From Adiantum capillus-veneris (Eukaryota; Streptophyta; Polypodiopsida; Polypodiales; Pteridaceae): a stretch of 64,000 nt of DNA. Below are positions 10,933-20,584 of the stretch, one piece after another (positions within the stretch are counted from its first letter, which is position 1; each line of letters opens with the position of its first letter). The notes under the pieces are model-generated. The model was not told the origin of the DNA, did not search any database, and worked only from the letters and a program-made list of their open reading frames with translations. The position numbers and the translations under genes were made by a program. The DNA lies in the NCBI GenBank assembly GCA_014529385.2, contig CM043968.1, positions 10,487,648 to 10,551,647 of the forward strand, given 5' to 3'.

Positions 10933-11149
10933 CGACCAAAGCAAGTAGGGGGCCTGCTTGAGGGGTATACTCTCCCCCCCCTCCCCCCCACCACACACAG
11001 ACACTCATTGTGTGAAGTGAAAATTATGTGAAGTGCAAAGTGCAAGAGCTCCCTCTCCTTCTCCAAGCAAGTAGAGAGGTTGAGAGCCTACACCAACACT
11101 CTTGGCTATGGAATGAAAATCCAACCAAGAGCCATGCTTCAATGCTTAA

Positions 11150-12470
11150 CACTAGGTTGGTAATGGGACACTTTTATGTCCTGTTAAGTGACCATTTTCC
11201 TTGAATTATGTCAAGAGATTCAAAATGGATTTTGAGGTGCTATCTATCTAGAAAGTTGTCTCATGAGCTAAAAAACACTCGACATTTTTTTGGAATATCA
11301 ATTCCATCTTTAACCTTGTCCTTGCACAACATTTCACAACCTAAATTGTGTGAAAAAACGGGTCCTGTTTTTGGCTTTTTTCAACTTTTTGCAACTATAC
11401 CACTCTAGAATTCATGTTTGTGCGGTCTATAGTGCTACAGAACTATCTTTAGTAGTCCTCAACATGTCCTAATGCTTTTAGGGAGAAATAAATACTAAAG
11501 TTGTAAGTTATGACCAAATTACAAAAATTGTCAAATCCTGGTTTTTAGCCAATTTTAGCTCTTCTATGATTTTTTTGGTGGCTTTCATGATATCCAAATG
11601 CAATTTTGATTTTCTATGTCGCCTATTGTAACATAAAGCTAATATTCCTTGAGTTTTGGGGCACCTAATACCCTATTTTGCATAGTAGACAACGATGGTT
11701 GATTTTTTCAATTATAGAAGAAAACGAAACATTCTAGTATATCAAGTATAGATTTTTCAATATTGTTAGTTTCTTGTGACAACTACATGCATTTTGTAGG
11801 TAGTAACCATATCTAGTCATAAGGATCCAAATTTGGCTAGATATTGAATAGTTTCTATGGGATTCTACAACTCATAATGTTGAACCCAGTTTTTTCATGT
11901 TTGTTGTATTTAGCACTTCATCTTTGTCCCCAAGATTCCCCTTGGTAAGAGATGTATTATTCTTTTGACATTCTCCATGGCTTCTTATGAACCTAAAGGA
12001 CAATAGGGAACTAAGAAAACATGCATTTATTATTTGTATTGAGCGTGGCTATAGAAACTTTGATGATAGGTTTGCAGAATGGTAAAAATTCAACTTTTTT
12101 GTACCTATTTCTATTGGGAAAAAAAAAATAGTGAGTGAGAAGCAATCATATGTTCTGATCACCAACCCATTGAAGTTAACTAGGGAATTTATCTCAAGTC
12201 CTACAAAAATCCCTAATCTTATTTTTAAGCAACAAAACGTAAGAAATGACTGTTTTGAGGAAAATGTACTGGTCCATCAACTTTGGAGGCTTGGTGTGAC
12301 CAATAGATGAGAAATTTTACAAGTTTCTTATTTTTTCCATGTGTAGTAGCCCTTGAACTATAACCTCAAGAAAGGATTTTACAAAATGAGTGGATCTACT
12401 ATGGTTTTGGAGGTTTTTTTCAAAACCCTGAAAGGACACTTTTATGTCCTATTAGGTTACCAACCTAGTG
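11150..12470. mobile_element. Inverted-repeat DNA transposon D (non-autonomous, CACTA ends)
   Basis: The 1321-bp insertion starts CACTAGGTTGGTAA and ends with its exact reverse complement, TTACCAACCTAGTG. It is flanked by TTAA on both sides (11146-11149 and 12471-12474), while the undisturbed 5' LTR of C has one TTAA at the same place (AATGCTTAAGCTT). A second shared feature is GGACACTTTTATGTCC near both ends. No transposase domain is seen; the longest open stretch (11208-11408) is unrecognised. The ends resemble the CACTA superfamily, but the target duplication reads equally as 4 bp (TTAA) or 2 bp (TA) if the ends are taken as ACACTA...TAGTGT. So class is uncertain; mobility is well supported. 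Confidence 0.87.
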
Positions 12471-12970
12471 TTAAGCTTTCCATCTTCTCAATCTTCGGAA
12501 CTAATTCTTTCTCCTATAAAATGTTTCTTCTTCCTCTTCCCTACCCTCATTCCTTGCTAGCTCTCTCCTCCTTCGAAGGTGTTTGAGGTCTTGGGACTGA
12601 CGCTTGGGATAGTTAATTCTCTCCACCACAAAGTTTATGTGATGTTCATGATGCATGAAGCTTTCCATCTTCATTGCATCACCTAGGTCACAGAAAACAC
12701 AAATCTTGTATTGTAACAAGTCTCTCTTGATGGGAGAAACTATAATACAAATGCCTATTGGAGGGGGGACCGAAATCTGATACTCAACTAATTTCATGTT
12801 CTCTAAACTCTCTCTCTTTCCAAAGAATTGTTCATGTGCCAGGTTAACTAAATGCTATGTTTATGTCGCTACCATCAATTATGTTCCCCCGCTATGCTCA
12901 CAAAGTAATTTCACAAAAGTACTCTCTCTAATTTCCACTATTCTCAAGTTAATAGGCCAATTCCATTACA

Positions 12971-13130
12971 CATTCTAATGTAAGTAAGAAACAGTCTAGT
13001 TGAAAAGAGTACTTACCCATTTTGGAATTTTCTTGTAACAGTTTTAAAAATCCCACAATTGGATTCACACCATTCATGTTGATGTATGTTTTCTACGCCA
13101 AGCTCTTCTAGATGACTAGAGAAGAAGAAG
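12971..13130. other. Flank between chromovirus C and gypsy A remnant
   Basis: Short stretch after the C 3' LTR with no recognised gene. Probably gypsy A sequence too decayed to read. Confidence 0.4.
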
Positions 13131-13520
13131 ATTCAATTTGTCAAGCATTTCCTTGAAGATATGAATGATATGTTGAAAACAGGAAAGGAAAGCATTGGTA
13201 ATTCACATGATCGTGCTAAGACATATGCCGATAAAGGACAAAGAAAATTTACCTTTACATAAGGTGACTTTGTATTTCAAAAGGTTCTTGGGAAGTCAAG
13301 AAGCATGAAAATGGGAAAGCGTGACAAACTATCTCCTAGATATTGTGGTCCCTTGAAAATTCTTAAGAATATTGGGACACTGTATATAAACTTGAGTTAT
13401 CACAGAGTTCTCAAGTTAACCTTGTCTTCCACGTCAATAATTTGAAGAAATTAGTTCATGCTTTGGAGAACGTAGTTTCTCCAGATATTTTGGTTGACTT
13501 GAGTATAACACATTTCCTCT
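13131..13520 (+). pseudogene. Gypsy A: integrase C-terminus
   Basis: Reads RAKTYADKGQRKFTFT, a stop, GDFVFQKVLGKSRSMKMGKR and KLSPRYCGPLKILKNIGTL, the conserved integrase C-terminal run (A-D-x-x-R ... G-D-x-V-F ... L-S-P-R-Y-x-G-P). It follows the C element exactly where the missing second half of gypsy A would be expected. The assignment to A rather than another gypsy is inference from order and orientation. Confidence 0.7.
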
Positions 13521-13572
13521 ACCATGCCTCGAGGATGATCTTAAACTTGGGGTCTTCGGATGTGGTCTTTGT

Positions 13573-13576
<4 letters not shown>

Positions 13577-13627
<51 letters not shown>
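13577..13627 (+). repeat. (TC)25 microsatellite
   Basis: Uninterrupted TC dinucleotide repeat. Confidence 0.95.
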
Positions 13628-13630
<3 letters not shown>

Positions 13631-13689
13631 CACACAATATGGACACATAACTCATATTACCCATGGGAAAGGATTCACATTCTTGGGAA

Positions 13690-14000
13690 AGGCTTGATAG
13701 CTACGGTGAATACACAAGTGGGCCACTCATGCCTAATCATGATCACAATAGATGTAAATAAATACTTATATAATGATCAATGCACCAAGAGTATATGACT
13801 ACAAAATGACTTGATTAATATAGATAATTTTTTAATATCACAAGCTCTTTTTGTAGAGCTAGAAAACGTGATTGAGTTGTCACACATACAAACACTATAG
13901 GTGGCTTCTTTTAAACCACACACATCATGGTTGATTAAAGTATCCAACTCACCTTCCACATAGAATACACTAGGAGTATGACACACAATACACTAGCCTC
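13690..14000 (-). repeat. Copia E: 3' LTR remnant
   Basis: Resembles the copia LTR at 50252-50540: both have TTTTTGTAGAG, then GTGGC, then ACACATCATGG and CACATAGAA in the same order and spacing. Position downstream of the minus-strand gag of copia E fits a 3' LTR, but boundaries are not clear. Confidence 0.5.
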
Positions 14001-14169
14001 CCCTTAAACACAACTAACTGGGAGGCAAACATAAACCTTCCTTACACGCAAAGAGGGCTGGTACACAAAGTGCTTTGATGGTTTATAATATATCATCATT
14101 ATCATAATATAAGTCCACATGGTTGAAATTTTCAACAACATGATTGAGTATTGATTTTGCTTCGTCTTT
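14001..14169 (-). other. Copia E internal sequence, unreadable
   Basis: No domain recognised between the LTR remnant and the gag zinc knuckle. Confidence 0.35.
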
Positions 14170-14345
14170 GAAATGTTCCTTCTATTGAATTCTTGTGGTT
14201 CATTGTCTTTAGGTCAACAATGCTTTGTAGTATGGCTGTTTATACACAAATACAACAAAGATTCACTTCATAGAAATCCTTTCAAAGGTGATTTTTTTGT
14301 CCGCAATGTGTGCATTTTGAAATCCTATTGGTGCTTCTATCGTAT
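14170..14345 (-). pseudogene. Copia E: gag zinc-knuckle part, left of insertion F
   Basis: On the minus strand, just left of the F target site, the frame reads ISKCTHCGQKNHL, the first three ligands of a CCHC zinc knuckle; the last Cys is lost. It continues the gag that reads from 31125 down to 30683 on the other side of F. Element F therefore landed inside copia gag. Confidence 0.6.
14341..14345 (+). other. Target-site duplication of F, left copy
   Basis: CGTAT, identical to 30683-30687 at the other end of F. Confidence 0.9.
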
Positions 14346-15294
14346 TGTTGACCGTTGGGTCAACAACACAACATAACTCCAGTTTCGTACCAAAGTCTTA
14401 TCTTTTGCGAGTTATGAAATGTTGCGGATTATGGCTATAAACGTCATTTGTAATGAGTAGTTATTCTAGTTTCAGAAGCCGGGGTGCAATGGCACTTCCA
14501 GATTGTAAATACAAAGCCATTTGACCCTTTCAACCCCATTTTTGGTTAAACCTAAGGTAGCCTTAGTATATAAGGTACGTGGTCATTTTGTAAAGGAGAA
14601 TTTTAATCATAATCAAAACTTAGCGCTGCCGTCTGAGAGAGAAAGAGAGTGAGTGTGAGCTTCATCCTCCTGCTACGCCCGGCTCGCTCCACACATTGGA
14701 GATCCGACTGCACCATTGCGGTAGGCTTGAGGAGAGCTACGCGACAACGCCAAGCATTCCACGCGAGACGAAGCACACACGTCGACGCATCTACGAGCTA
14801 TTTGTGGTCGTAAGTGTATCAAACGATGTCTGTTTTCTGCGTGTTAGTAGTCTATAGAATCGTGGCGACATAAGCTACGCATAGGTACTCATAAATTTCA
14901 GTTTCGGGCACTTTCAAAATTCTGTTCTGTCATCCTACGCGTTTTCCGCAGATGGGTTTAGAGTGAGGGTTTTGAGTGTAGAAGCTTAGGGACAGGTGTA
15001 TCCTAGTGAGGGGATGGTGTTCCTTAAGTTTCGTATGAATCTGGCATGATTAGGTGAGTTACCTTCCGTATGTGTGTATGTGGTTAGGTGGTGTAGTTGA
15101 GAGCAGTGAGGTTCTTGATTGTGGTTAAGTTGGCCTTCCAGAGTGTTGTATGTGTAGGATGGTCTCAGCCTGACAAGCTTAAGAGATTTCCTCCGTGTGC
15201 CTATCGTGTCATCTGTGTCCTCGATTGACATTATGTTGATCTAGGTAGTGTTTGCATGCACTTCATGGGTGTGTGAGTCGCTTCCCGTCCAACA
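14346..15294 (+). repeat. 5' LTR of F
   Basis: Starts TGTTGACCGTTGGGTCAACA, itself a near-perfect inverted repeat, and ends CCCGTCCAACA. The pair at 29724-30682 differs by about two dozen substitutions and a roughly 10-bp length change near the GAGAGA stretch (14633). Both carry a TATATAAGG box. The segment CATCCTACGCGT at 14931-14942 equals half of the leader palindrome. Confidence 0.95.
14567..14575 (+). promoter_or_regulatory. TATA box in F 5' LTR
   Basis: TATATAAGG about 220 bp into the LTR, kept in the 3' LTR at 29945-29953. Likely core promoter of F; the start site should lie about 30 bases downstream. Confidence 0.65.
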
Positions 15295-15295
15295 T

Positions 15296-15313
15296 TGGCG
15301 CCGTTGCCGGGGA
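15296..15313 (+). promoter_or_regulatory. Primer-binding site (Asp-tRNA type) of F
   Basis: TGGCGCCGTTGCCGGGGA is the exact complement of the 3' end of plant Asp-tRNA, one base after the LTR. This primer is usual for Athila/Tat-type gypsy elements, so it points to that side of Ty3/gypsy for F. Confidence 0.92.
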
Positions 15314-15499
15314 CACAAGGACCTAAGTAGGTTTCCTACTAACACTCGTGTGATGGTTGCTTCATTTAGTTTCGGCTAAAGTGTGAGGTCCCCAACCCGC
15401 CTATACCGAGATCGGGATGGGATCCTTGACATGTCTCTAGGTCTGATAAAAATCAGAGTATCTAAACAAGAAAAATCCAAGGAATAGACCTTTACCATT

Positions 15500-16480
15500 G
15501 ACAATGGCTTGGGTCTATAGCCTTAGAAGCAGACCTAGTCCTGTCTCGCAACGGAAACGGGACAATGAATTCAAACGGCCTAAAAAAAAATTCTTATTCC
15601 GGCCCTATAACTTCATCATTCACATTATGGTTTCCTTAGCCAACGCTTTTTTCCCCCTAACATATGTGAGGGCACAGCCGTTGGTGGATTCCTCTCTAAG
15701 TGAAGAAGTTTCTAAAACGTTTCAGTGCGCAGGGATGGATAGTTACCTGACTAATCAAGTCCACCCATCCATGATTGACAACCTTAGTCAATCCCCACTT
15801 ACCACCCCACACTCACACATGATTCGTTTATCTTATTATCACATTGTTTTAACATTTAAAATAATGGTTTATTTTTAACATTCCATCACAGTAATTCCTT
15901 GAAGACAACATTGAAAGCATTCTTTTAGAAAACAGACATCTTTAAACTTAAGACAGGGTGCTATGAATCAAAACATTGTCCATAATAACCATGACTAGTA
16001 CCCTTCTTGTCTCAAGACCACCTAAGGGTGAAAAACGGCACCCATTCCTTATTCAAATCCGGAGTGGATAAACCCCCACCCAAGGTTCCGGGTGCCCATA
16101 CACCAAACCAGTTGCCCATACAACCGAGCGGCTCCCCTAGGATAAAAAAACGGTATCCTAACTTATGTAGAAACATCAAGACATGACACGGAGTAGAAAC
16201 TCATCGTTCATGGGGATAACCGACTTAACCCTGGCTAGAAAGCCAATCATTATCATCAATTTATATCAAGGAGTCGGAGGTGTCTTGAGACAAGCTGTCT
16301 TAAGGATGATCAAACATATCTTTCCTAATTCAACCAGTTTTAACCCAAACAATTCTTTCCTACATTCTAAACAAATGCACGCTGGAAGTTACCTTCCGTT
16401 TTTAGCCAATTTATCCTTCTTACGTATGCAATGCTAACTTATAAAAGAACTTAAACTAATTAAAGACTTAATTGAATAAT
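15500..16480. other. Left part of G, no gene recognised
   Basis: Unique-looking sequence. Open stretches at 15498-15878 and 16183-16437 (plus) have no recognisable domain and no supporting signals. Confidence 0.4.
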
Positions 16481-16483
16481 GGG

Positions 16484-16653
16484 AAACCCACCTGGGATTG
16501 ATTGGCCATCTATTGTTGCGATGGCGCCTGAAGACTCTCCTCCGTAGGCCTACTACTAGGCCCGGCTTCGTCGTCATGCGATGCTCTAGTTCATTTTGGA
16601 GCTACATCCTCATCATCAGATGTAGGATTTGCTCGGGTCCTTTTTGGTATCAT
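16484..16653 (-). pseudogene. Small antisense coding-like stretch in G
   Basis: The minus strand starts with ATG at 16653 and reads MIPKRTRANPTSDDEDVAPK, a TGA, TRASHDDEAGPSSRPTEESL, QAPSQQ, a TAG, then MANQSQ followed by CAG-GTGGGT, which would serve as a splice donor. Composition (acidic, Ser/Pro-rich after a basic start) looks like the N-terminus of a retroelement or host protein, and both stops could come from CGA and CAG. No family is recognised. It may be the start of an antisense gene driven from the TATA box at 20091, but this is inference. Confidence 0.35.
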
Positions 16654-16699
16654 AACTTCTTATCCTTATAAAAAGGACGTCTAATTATTAGGTAAATAG

Positions 16700-17194
16700 T
16701 TCAAAATCTAAACTTAACCTTTGTATTTAACCGTAACCCATCCAAAGTTAAATTTATAGTCTTAATTGATAAATTCTTGACCTAGTAATTTCTTATTTGT
16801 CTATATAAGCATGATAACTTCTTCCACCGTTTCCCTAAGGGTTTTCTAAGCTCTCCTAACTTTCTTATAATTTTCTATATCTTTTTCCTAATTTTCCTAT
16901 CAACTTTTAAGCTAATAATTTACTTATTTTGGGCTTAATATTTATTGTATTTAATTTCTCTTAAAGATTTCATTTCCCTAACTTGATATCATAGGTTTGC
17001 ACTTACTATAATTTTTCTAAAAAAATTTAACCACAAGTCTATTTATTTTAATTAATCATTTACTCAAAATAAGACTTTTGGTCAATTATGATTTACTAAC
17101 CTCACTAATTAACTATGGTATAATTACCACAAGTAAATAAGGATATTTTTGACCTCTGGTAATTATATTATTATTTTCTAACTTAATTATATAA
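16700..17194. other. AT-rich lead-in to the 152-bp array
   Basis: AT-rich sequence with no gene; some TAATTA-rich text resembles decayed array units but the phase is lost. Confidence 0.5.
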
Positions 17195-19655
17195 TTTTCA
17201 GCTAAAAATAGTATAATTTGACTTAGATAAATATCTATACTACTTTTCTAACCTTGACATACTTATCACAACCTCTTTACCCTATAATATAGCTCTGATA
17301 AATAGCATGTAATCATATAGCATGATTTACTAGTTTCCCTCTTAAATTTTTGGCTAAAAATAGTGTAATTTGAGTTAGATAAATACCTATACTACTTTTC
17401 TAACCTTGGCATAATTATCACGGCCTCTTTACCCTTTAATATAGCTCTGATAAATAGCATATAATCATATAACATGATTTACTAATTTCCCTCTTTAGTT
17501 TTTATATAAAAATAGTGTAATTTGACTTAAATAAATATCTATACTACTTTTCTAACCTTGTCATAATTATCACAGCCTTTTTACACTATAATATAGCTCT
17601 GATAAATAGCATGTAATCATATAGCATGATTTACTAATTTCTCTCTTTAGTTTCTAGCTAAAAATAGTGTAATTTGACTTAGATAAATAACTACACTACT
17701 TTTCTAACCTTGGAATAATTATCACTGCCTATTTACCCTATAATATAGCTCTGATAAATAGCATATAATCATATAACATGATTTACTAATTTCCCTCTTT
17801 AGATTTTAGCTAAAAATAGTGTAATTTGACTTAGATAAATATCTATACTACTTTTCTAACCTTGTCATAATTATCACAGACTTTTCACCCTATAATATAG
17901 CTCTGATAAATAGCATGTAATCATATAGCATGATTTATTAATTTCTCTCTTTAGTTTCTAGCTAAAAATAGTGTAATTTGACTTAGATAAATACCTATAC
18001 TACTTTTGTAGCCTTGACATAATTATCACAGCCTATTTACGCTATAATATAGCTCTAATAAATAGCATATAATCACATAACATGATTTACTAATTTCCCT
18101 CTTTAGATTTTAGCTAAAAATAGTGTAATTTGACTTAGATAAATATCTATACTACTTTTCTAACCTTTTCATAATTATCATGGCCTTTTTACCCTATAAT
18201 ATAGCTCTGATAAATAGCATGTAATCATATAGCATGATTTACTAATTTCCCTCTTTAGTTTTTAGCTAAAACAAGTGTAATTTGACTTAGATAAATATCT
18301 ACACTACTTTTCTAACCTTGGAATAATTATCACGGCCTCTTTACCCTATAATATAGCTTTGATAAATATCATGTAATTATAGTGCATGGTTTATTAATTT
18401 CCCCCTTTAATTTCCCCTAAAAATAGCGTAATTCCTCTAAGATAATTAGTTAAACTAATTATCTAAGATTAGCATAATTATCACAGGTTATCTAATATCT
18501 GATAAACCTCTAAAAATTAACTCAATTCAATTTGAAACTATTTACTAATTTCCATTATTTAAATTTCTCAAAAAACAGAGTAATTCTTCCTAATTATTTA
18601 GCTACATTAATATCTGAGCTTTTCCTAATTATCACGAGTTTCTTAACACCTAATTAACCACCGATAAATATATCATAGTAATTTAATTCAATTTACTAAT
18701 TTCCCTTATTTAAATATCTCAAAAAATAGAGTATTTCTGCTAAAGAAATTAGCTAGATTAATGTTCTGAGCTTCTCCTAATTATCACAGGTTCCTTTACA
18801 TCTAATTAACCCTTGATAATTATATCATAGCCTTTGAAATCCATTTACAAATTTCCCCTATTTAAATTTCTCAAAAAACAGGGTATTTCTATCAAAGTAA
18901 TTAGCTAAATTACTTTTTTGAGCTTATCCTAATTATCACAGGTTTCTTTTCACCTAAGTAATTTTTGATAATTATATCATAGCATTTAAAATCCATTTAC
19001 TAATTTCCCCTATTTAAATTGCTCAAAACATAGGGTATTGCTATAAAAGTAATTAGTTAGATTAGATTTTTGAGCTTATCCTAATTATCACGGGTTTTTA
19101 AACACCTAATTAACCACTAATAATTATATCATAGCATTTGAAGTTTTTTTACTAATTTCCCCTATTTACATTTTTCAAAAAACAGGGTATTTTTGCTAAA
19201 TTAATTAGCTAGATTAACTTTCTGTGCTTATCTTAATTATCATGGGTTCTTGAACACCTAATTAACCTCTGATAAATATATCACAACATTTGAAATCATT
19301 TTACTTATTTCCCCTATTTAAATTTCTCAAAAAACAGGGTATTTCTGCTAAAATAATTAGCTAGATTAACTTTCTGAGATTTTCCTAATTACCACGGGTT
19401 CTTAAACACCTAATTAATCACTTATAAATATATCACAACATTTGAAATCATTTTACTAATTTCCCCTATTTAAATTGCTCAAAAAACAGGGTATTTCTCC
19501 TAAAATAATTAGCTAGATTATCTTTCTGAGATTTTCCTAATTATCACAGGTTGCTAAATACCTAATTAACCATTGATAATTATATCACCTCATTTGAAAT
19601 TCATTTGCTAGTTTTCCCTATTAAAATTGTTCAAAAAACAGAGTAATTATGCCTA
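17195..19655 (+). repeat. 152-bp tandem satellite array, about 16 copies
   Basis: The anchor AATATAGCTCTGATAAATAG recurs at 17286, 17438, 17590, 17742, 17894, 18046, 18198 and 18350, exactly 152 bp apart (the first interval is 152 and so are all later ones). From 18475 a second, diverged subtype continues in the same phase: the anchor TAATTATCAC or close variants at 18475, 18626, 18778, 18930, 19082, 19234, 19386 and 19538. Shared blocks are TTTACTAATTTCCC and the TAATTATCAC element. The array is very AT-rich, has no open frame, and lies wholly inside G. Internal tandem arrays in LTR elements are a known source of plant satellites. Confidence 0.95.
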
Positions 19656-20090
19656 ATTAATTAGGAAAAGTTCTCAGAAAATTATAGGATAATTTTCCTA
19701 GATTAATAACTGTCTAATTCATCTCTAATAAATAATTCAACTTAATCTAATCCTAATTAATATTTTTACCATTAATTCATGGTTAATTTGGCTAATTTCC
19801 GCCTTAATATGATAGGATAAATAATCATCTTAGTATTACTAAGCTTAATTATAATAATCAGCAGAGATTAATTAATTTAAAGAGGTTTAAGGATCATGCA
19901 TAGGTCTAATCTTTGATTTATTAGCAATTTATCTTAATCTAACCTTGCTAATTAAGAAGGATTACGTTAATTACCGTTAGGGTTAATCAATTAGAGATTA
20001 AACTCTAATGATTTCTGCGTAGTGTTCTCTCTAGATGAGAGAGAGAGTAGCAAGGCTCCGAGTCTGTATAAAATGTGAAGCTAGGGGTCC
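19656..20090. other. AT-rich right part of G
   Basis: No gene. Ends in GAGAGAGAGAG-rich text and the antisense TATA region. Confidence 0.5.
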
Positions 20091-20099
20091 TATTTATAG
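20091..20099 (-). promoter_or_regulatory. Antisense TATA box in G
   Basis: On the minus strand CTATAAATA lies in CTATAAATAGGACC, a context also found at 55253-55261 in another LTR-like region (GGACTATAAATAGGACC). A minus-strand transcript from here would run through the 152-bp array toward 16653. Confidence 0.45.
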
Positions 20100-20140
20100 T
20101 TTTCTGGCACTCATAAGCTCTCACCAGCTGAAAAAGGTAG

Positions 20141-20159
20141 TTGCTTGAAGTTCAAGCAA
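20141..20159. repeat. Short hairpin in G
   Basis: TTGCTTGAA, one base, TTCAAGCAA: perfect 9-bp inverted repeat. Confidence 0.75.
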
Positions 20160-20584
20160 CCCCCAGCAAGTCAAAAAACGACCCCTGCTGCTAAATGAGT
20201 CCCTGGCAGGTCAGTGATGACCCTCCCATTACCTGCCAGCTTTTAAAATGTCAATTTTGCTATAATTTGACCTATTTTTGCTTAATTGGTAAATATCTTG
20301 TAAATATCTGGGAGACCTTTAATAAAGTCTATGCTTAAATGATTACTGTAACCCTTCAATTTTTCTATTTTACTCAATTCACAGTGTAAACTTCCAGGGG
20401 TTATAACTATGCATCGGAATTCAATTCTGAAAATTTCTAGCCCGGGTTTGCTGTGCTTAAGATTCCAAAAATACCAATATTTGCCATGGTCGGACAATTC
20501 TACATTGCTTTTTCAATAATCATATCAGTTTGATTAAGCTTATACAACCTTTAAGGTTTCAGAAACTGGAAACCTTACATAAAG

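Larger units (their letters stand above)
4185..12970 (+). mobile_element. Chromovirus C (Ty3/gypsy with chromodomain), 5' truncated
   Basis: Order on the plus strand: truncated 5' LTR (4185-4751), Met-tRNA primer site, gag, protease, reverse transcriptase, RNase H, integrase, chromodomain, purine tract, 3' LTR (10060-12970, enlarged by insertion D). This is the standard chromovirus layout. The 5' LTR has lost roughly its first 1 kb compared with the 3' LTR, so no target duplication can be tested. All domains are recognisable, but stops and frameshifts occur throughout. A solo LTR of the same family lies at 35395-36912 on the other strand. Confidence 0.88.
10060..12970 (+). repeat. 3' LTR of chromovirus C (with insertion D)
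   Basis: Starts TGTCATAAAATC right after the purine tract and ends CCATTACA, as the 5' copy does. Without insertion D (11150-12470 plus one copy of TTAA) it is about 1.6 kb. It contains a 31-base G run at 10901-10931 followed by GTCGACCAAAG. The same landmarks, in the same order, occur in the solo LTR at 35395-36912, including CTTCGAAGGTGT-GAGGTCTTGGG and TTGGAGGGGGGACC. LTRs carry the promoter and polyadenylation signals. Confidence 0.88.
15382..20579 (+). mobile_element. Unit G: 5.2-kb TG...CA insertion, probable giant solo LTR
   Basis: Begins TGTGAGGTCCCCAACCC and ends GGAAACCTTACA; the ends form an 8-bp imperfect inverted repeat (TGTGAGGT/ACCTTACA). It is flanked by perfect TAAAG on both sides (15377-15381 and 20580-20584). 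These are the marks of LTR-element integration, yet no internal direct LTR pair or pol gene is seen, so a solo LTR is the simplest reading. The start resembles that of the H LTR at 34897 (TGTAAGATCCCCAA), which favours plus orientation. Inside are a 152-bp tandem array, a minus-strand TATA box and a small minus-strand coding-like stretch. A non-LTR-paired non-autonomous element is the alternative. Confidence 0.82.

Noticed and set aside
14986-15231. 81-codon minus-strand open frame, repeated at 30374-30619
   Set aside because: It is kept only because it lies in both F LTRs; the two versions differ as the LTRs do and there is no domain.
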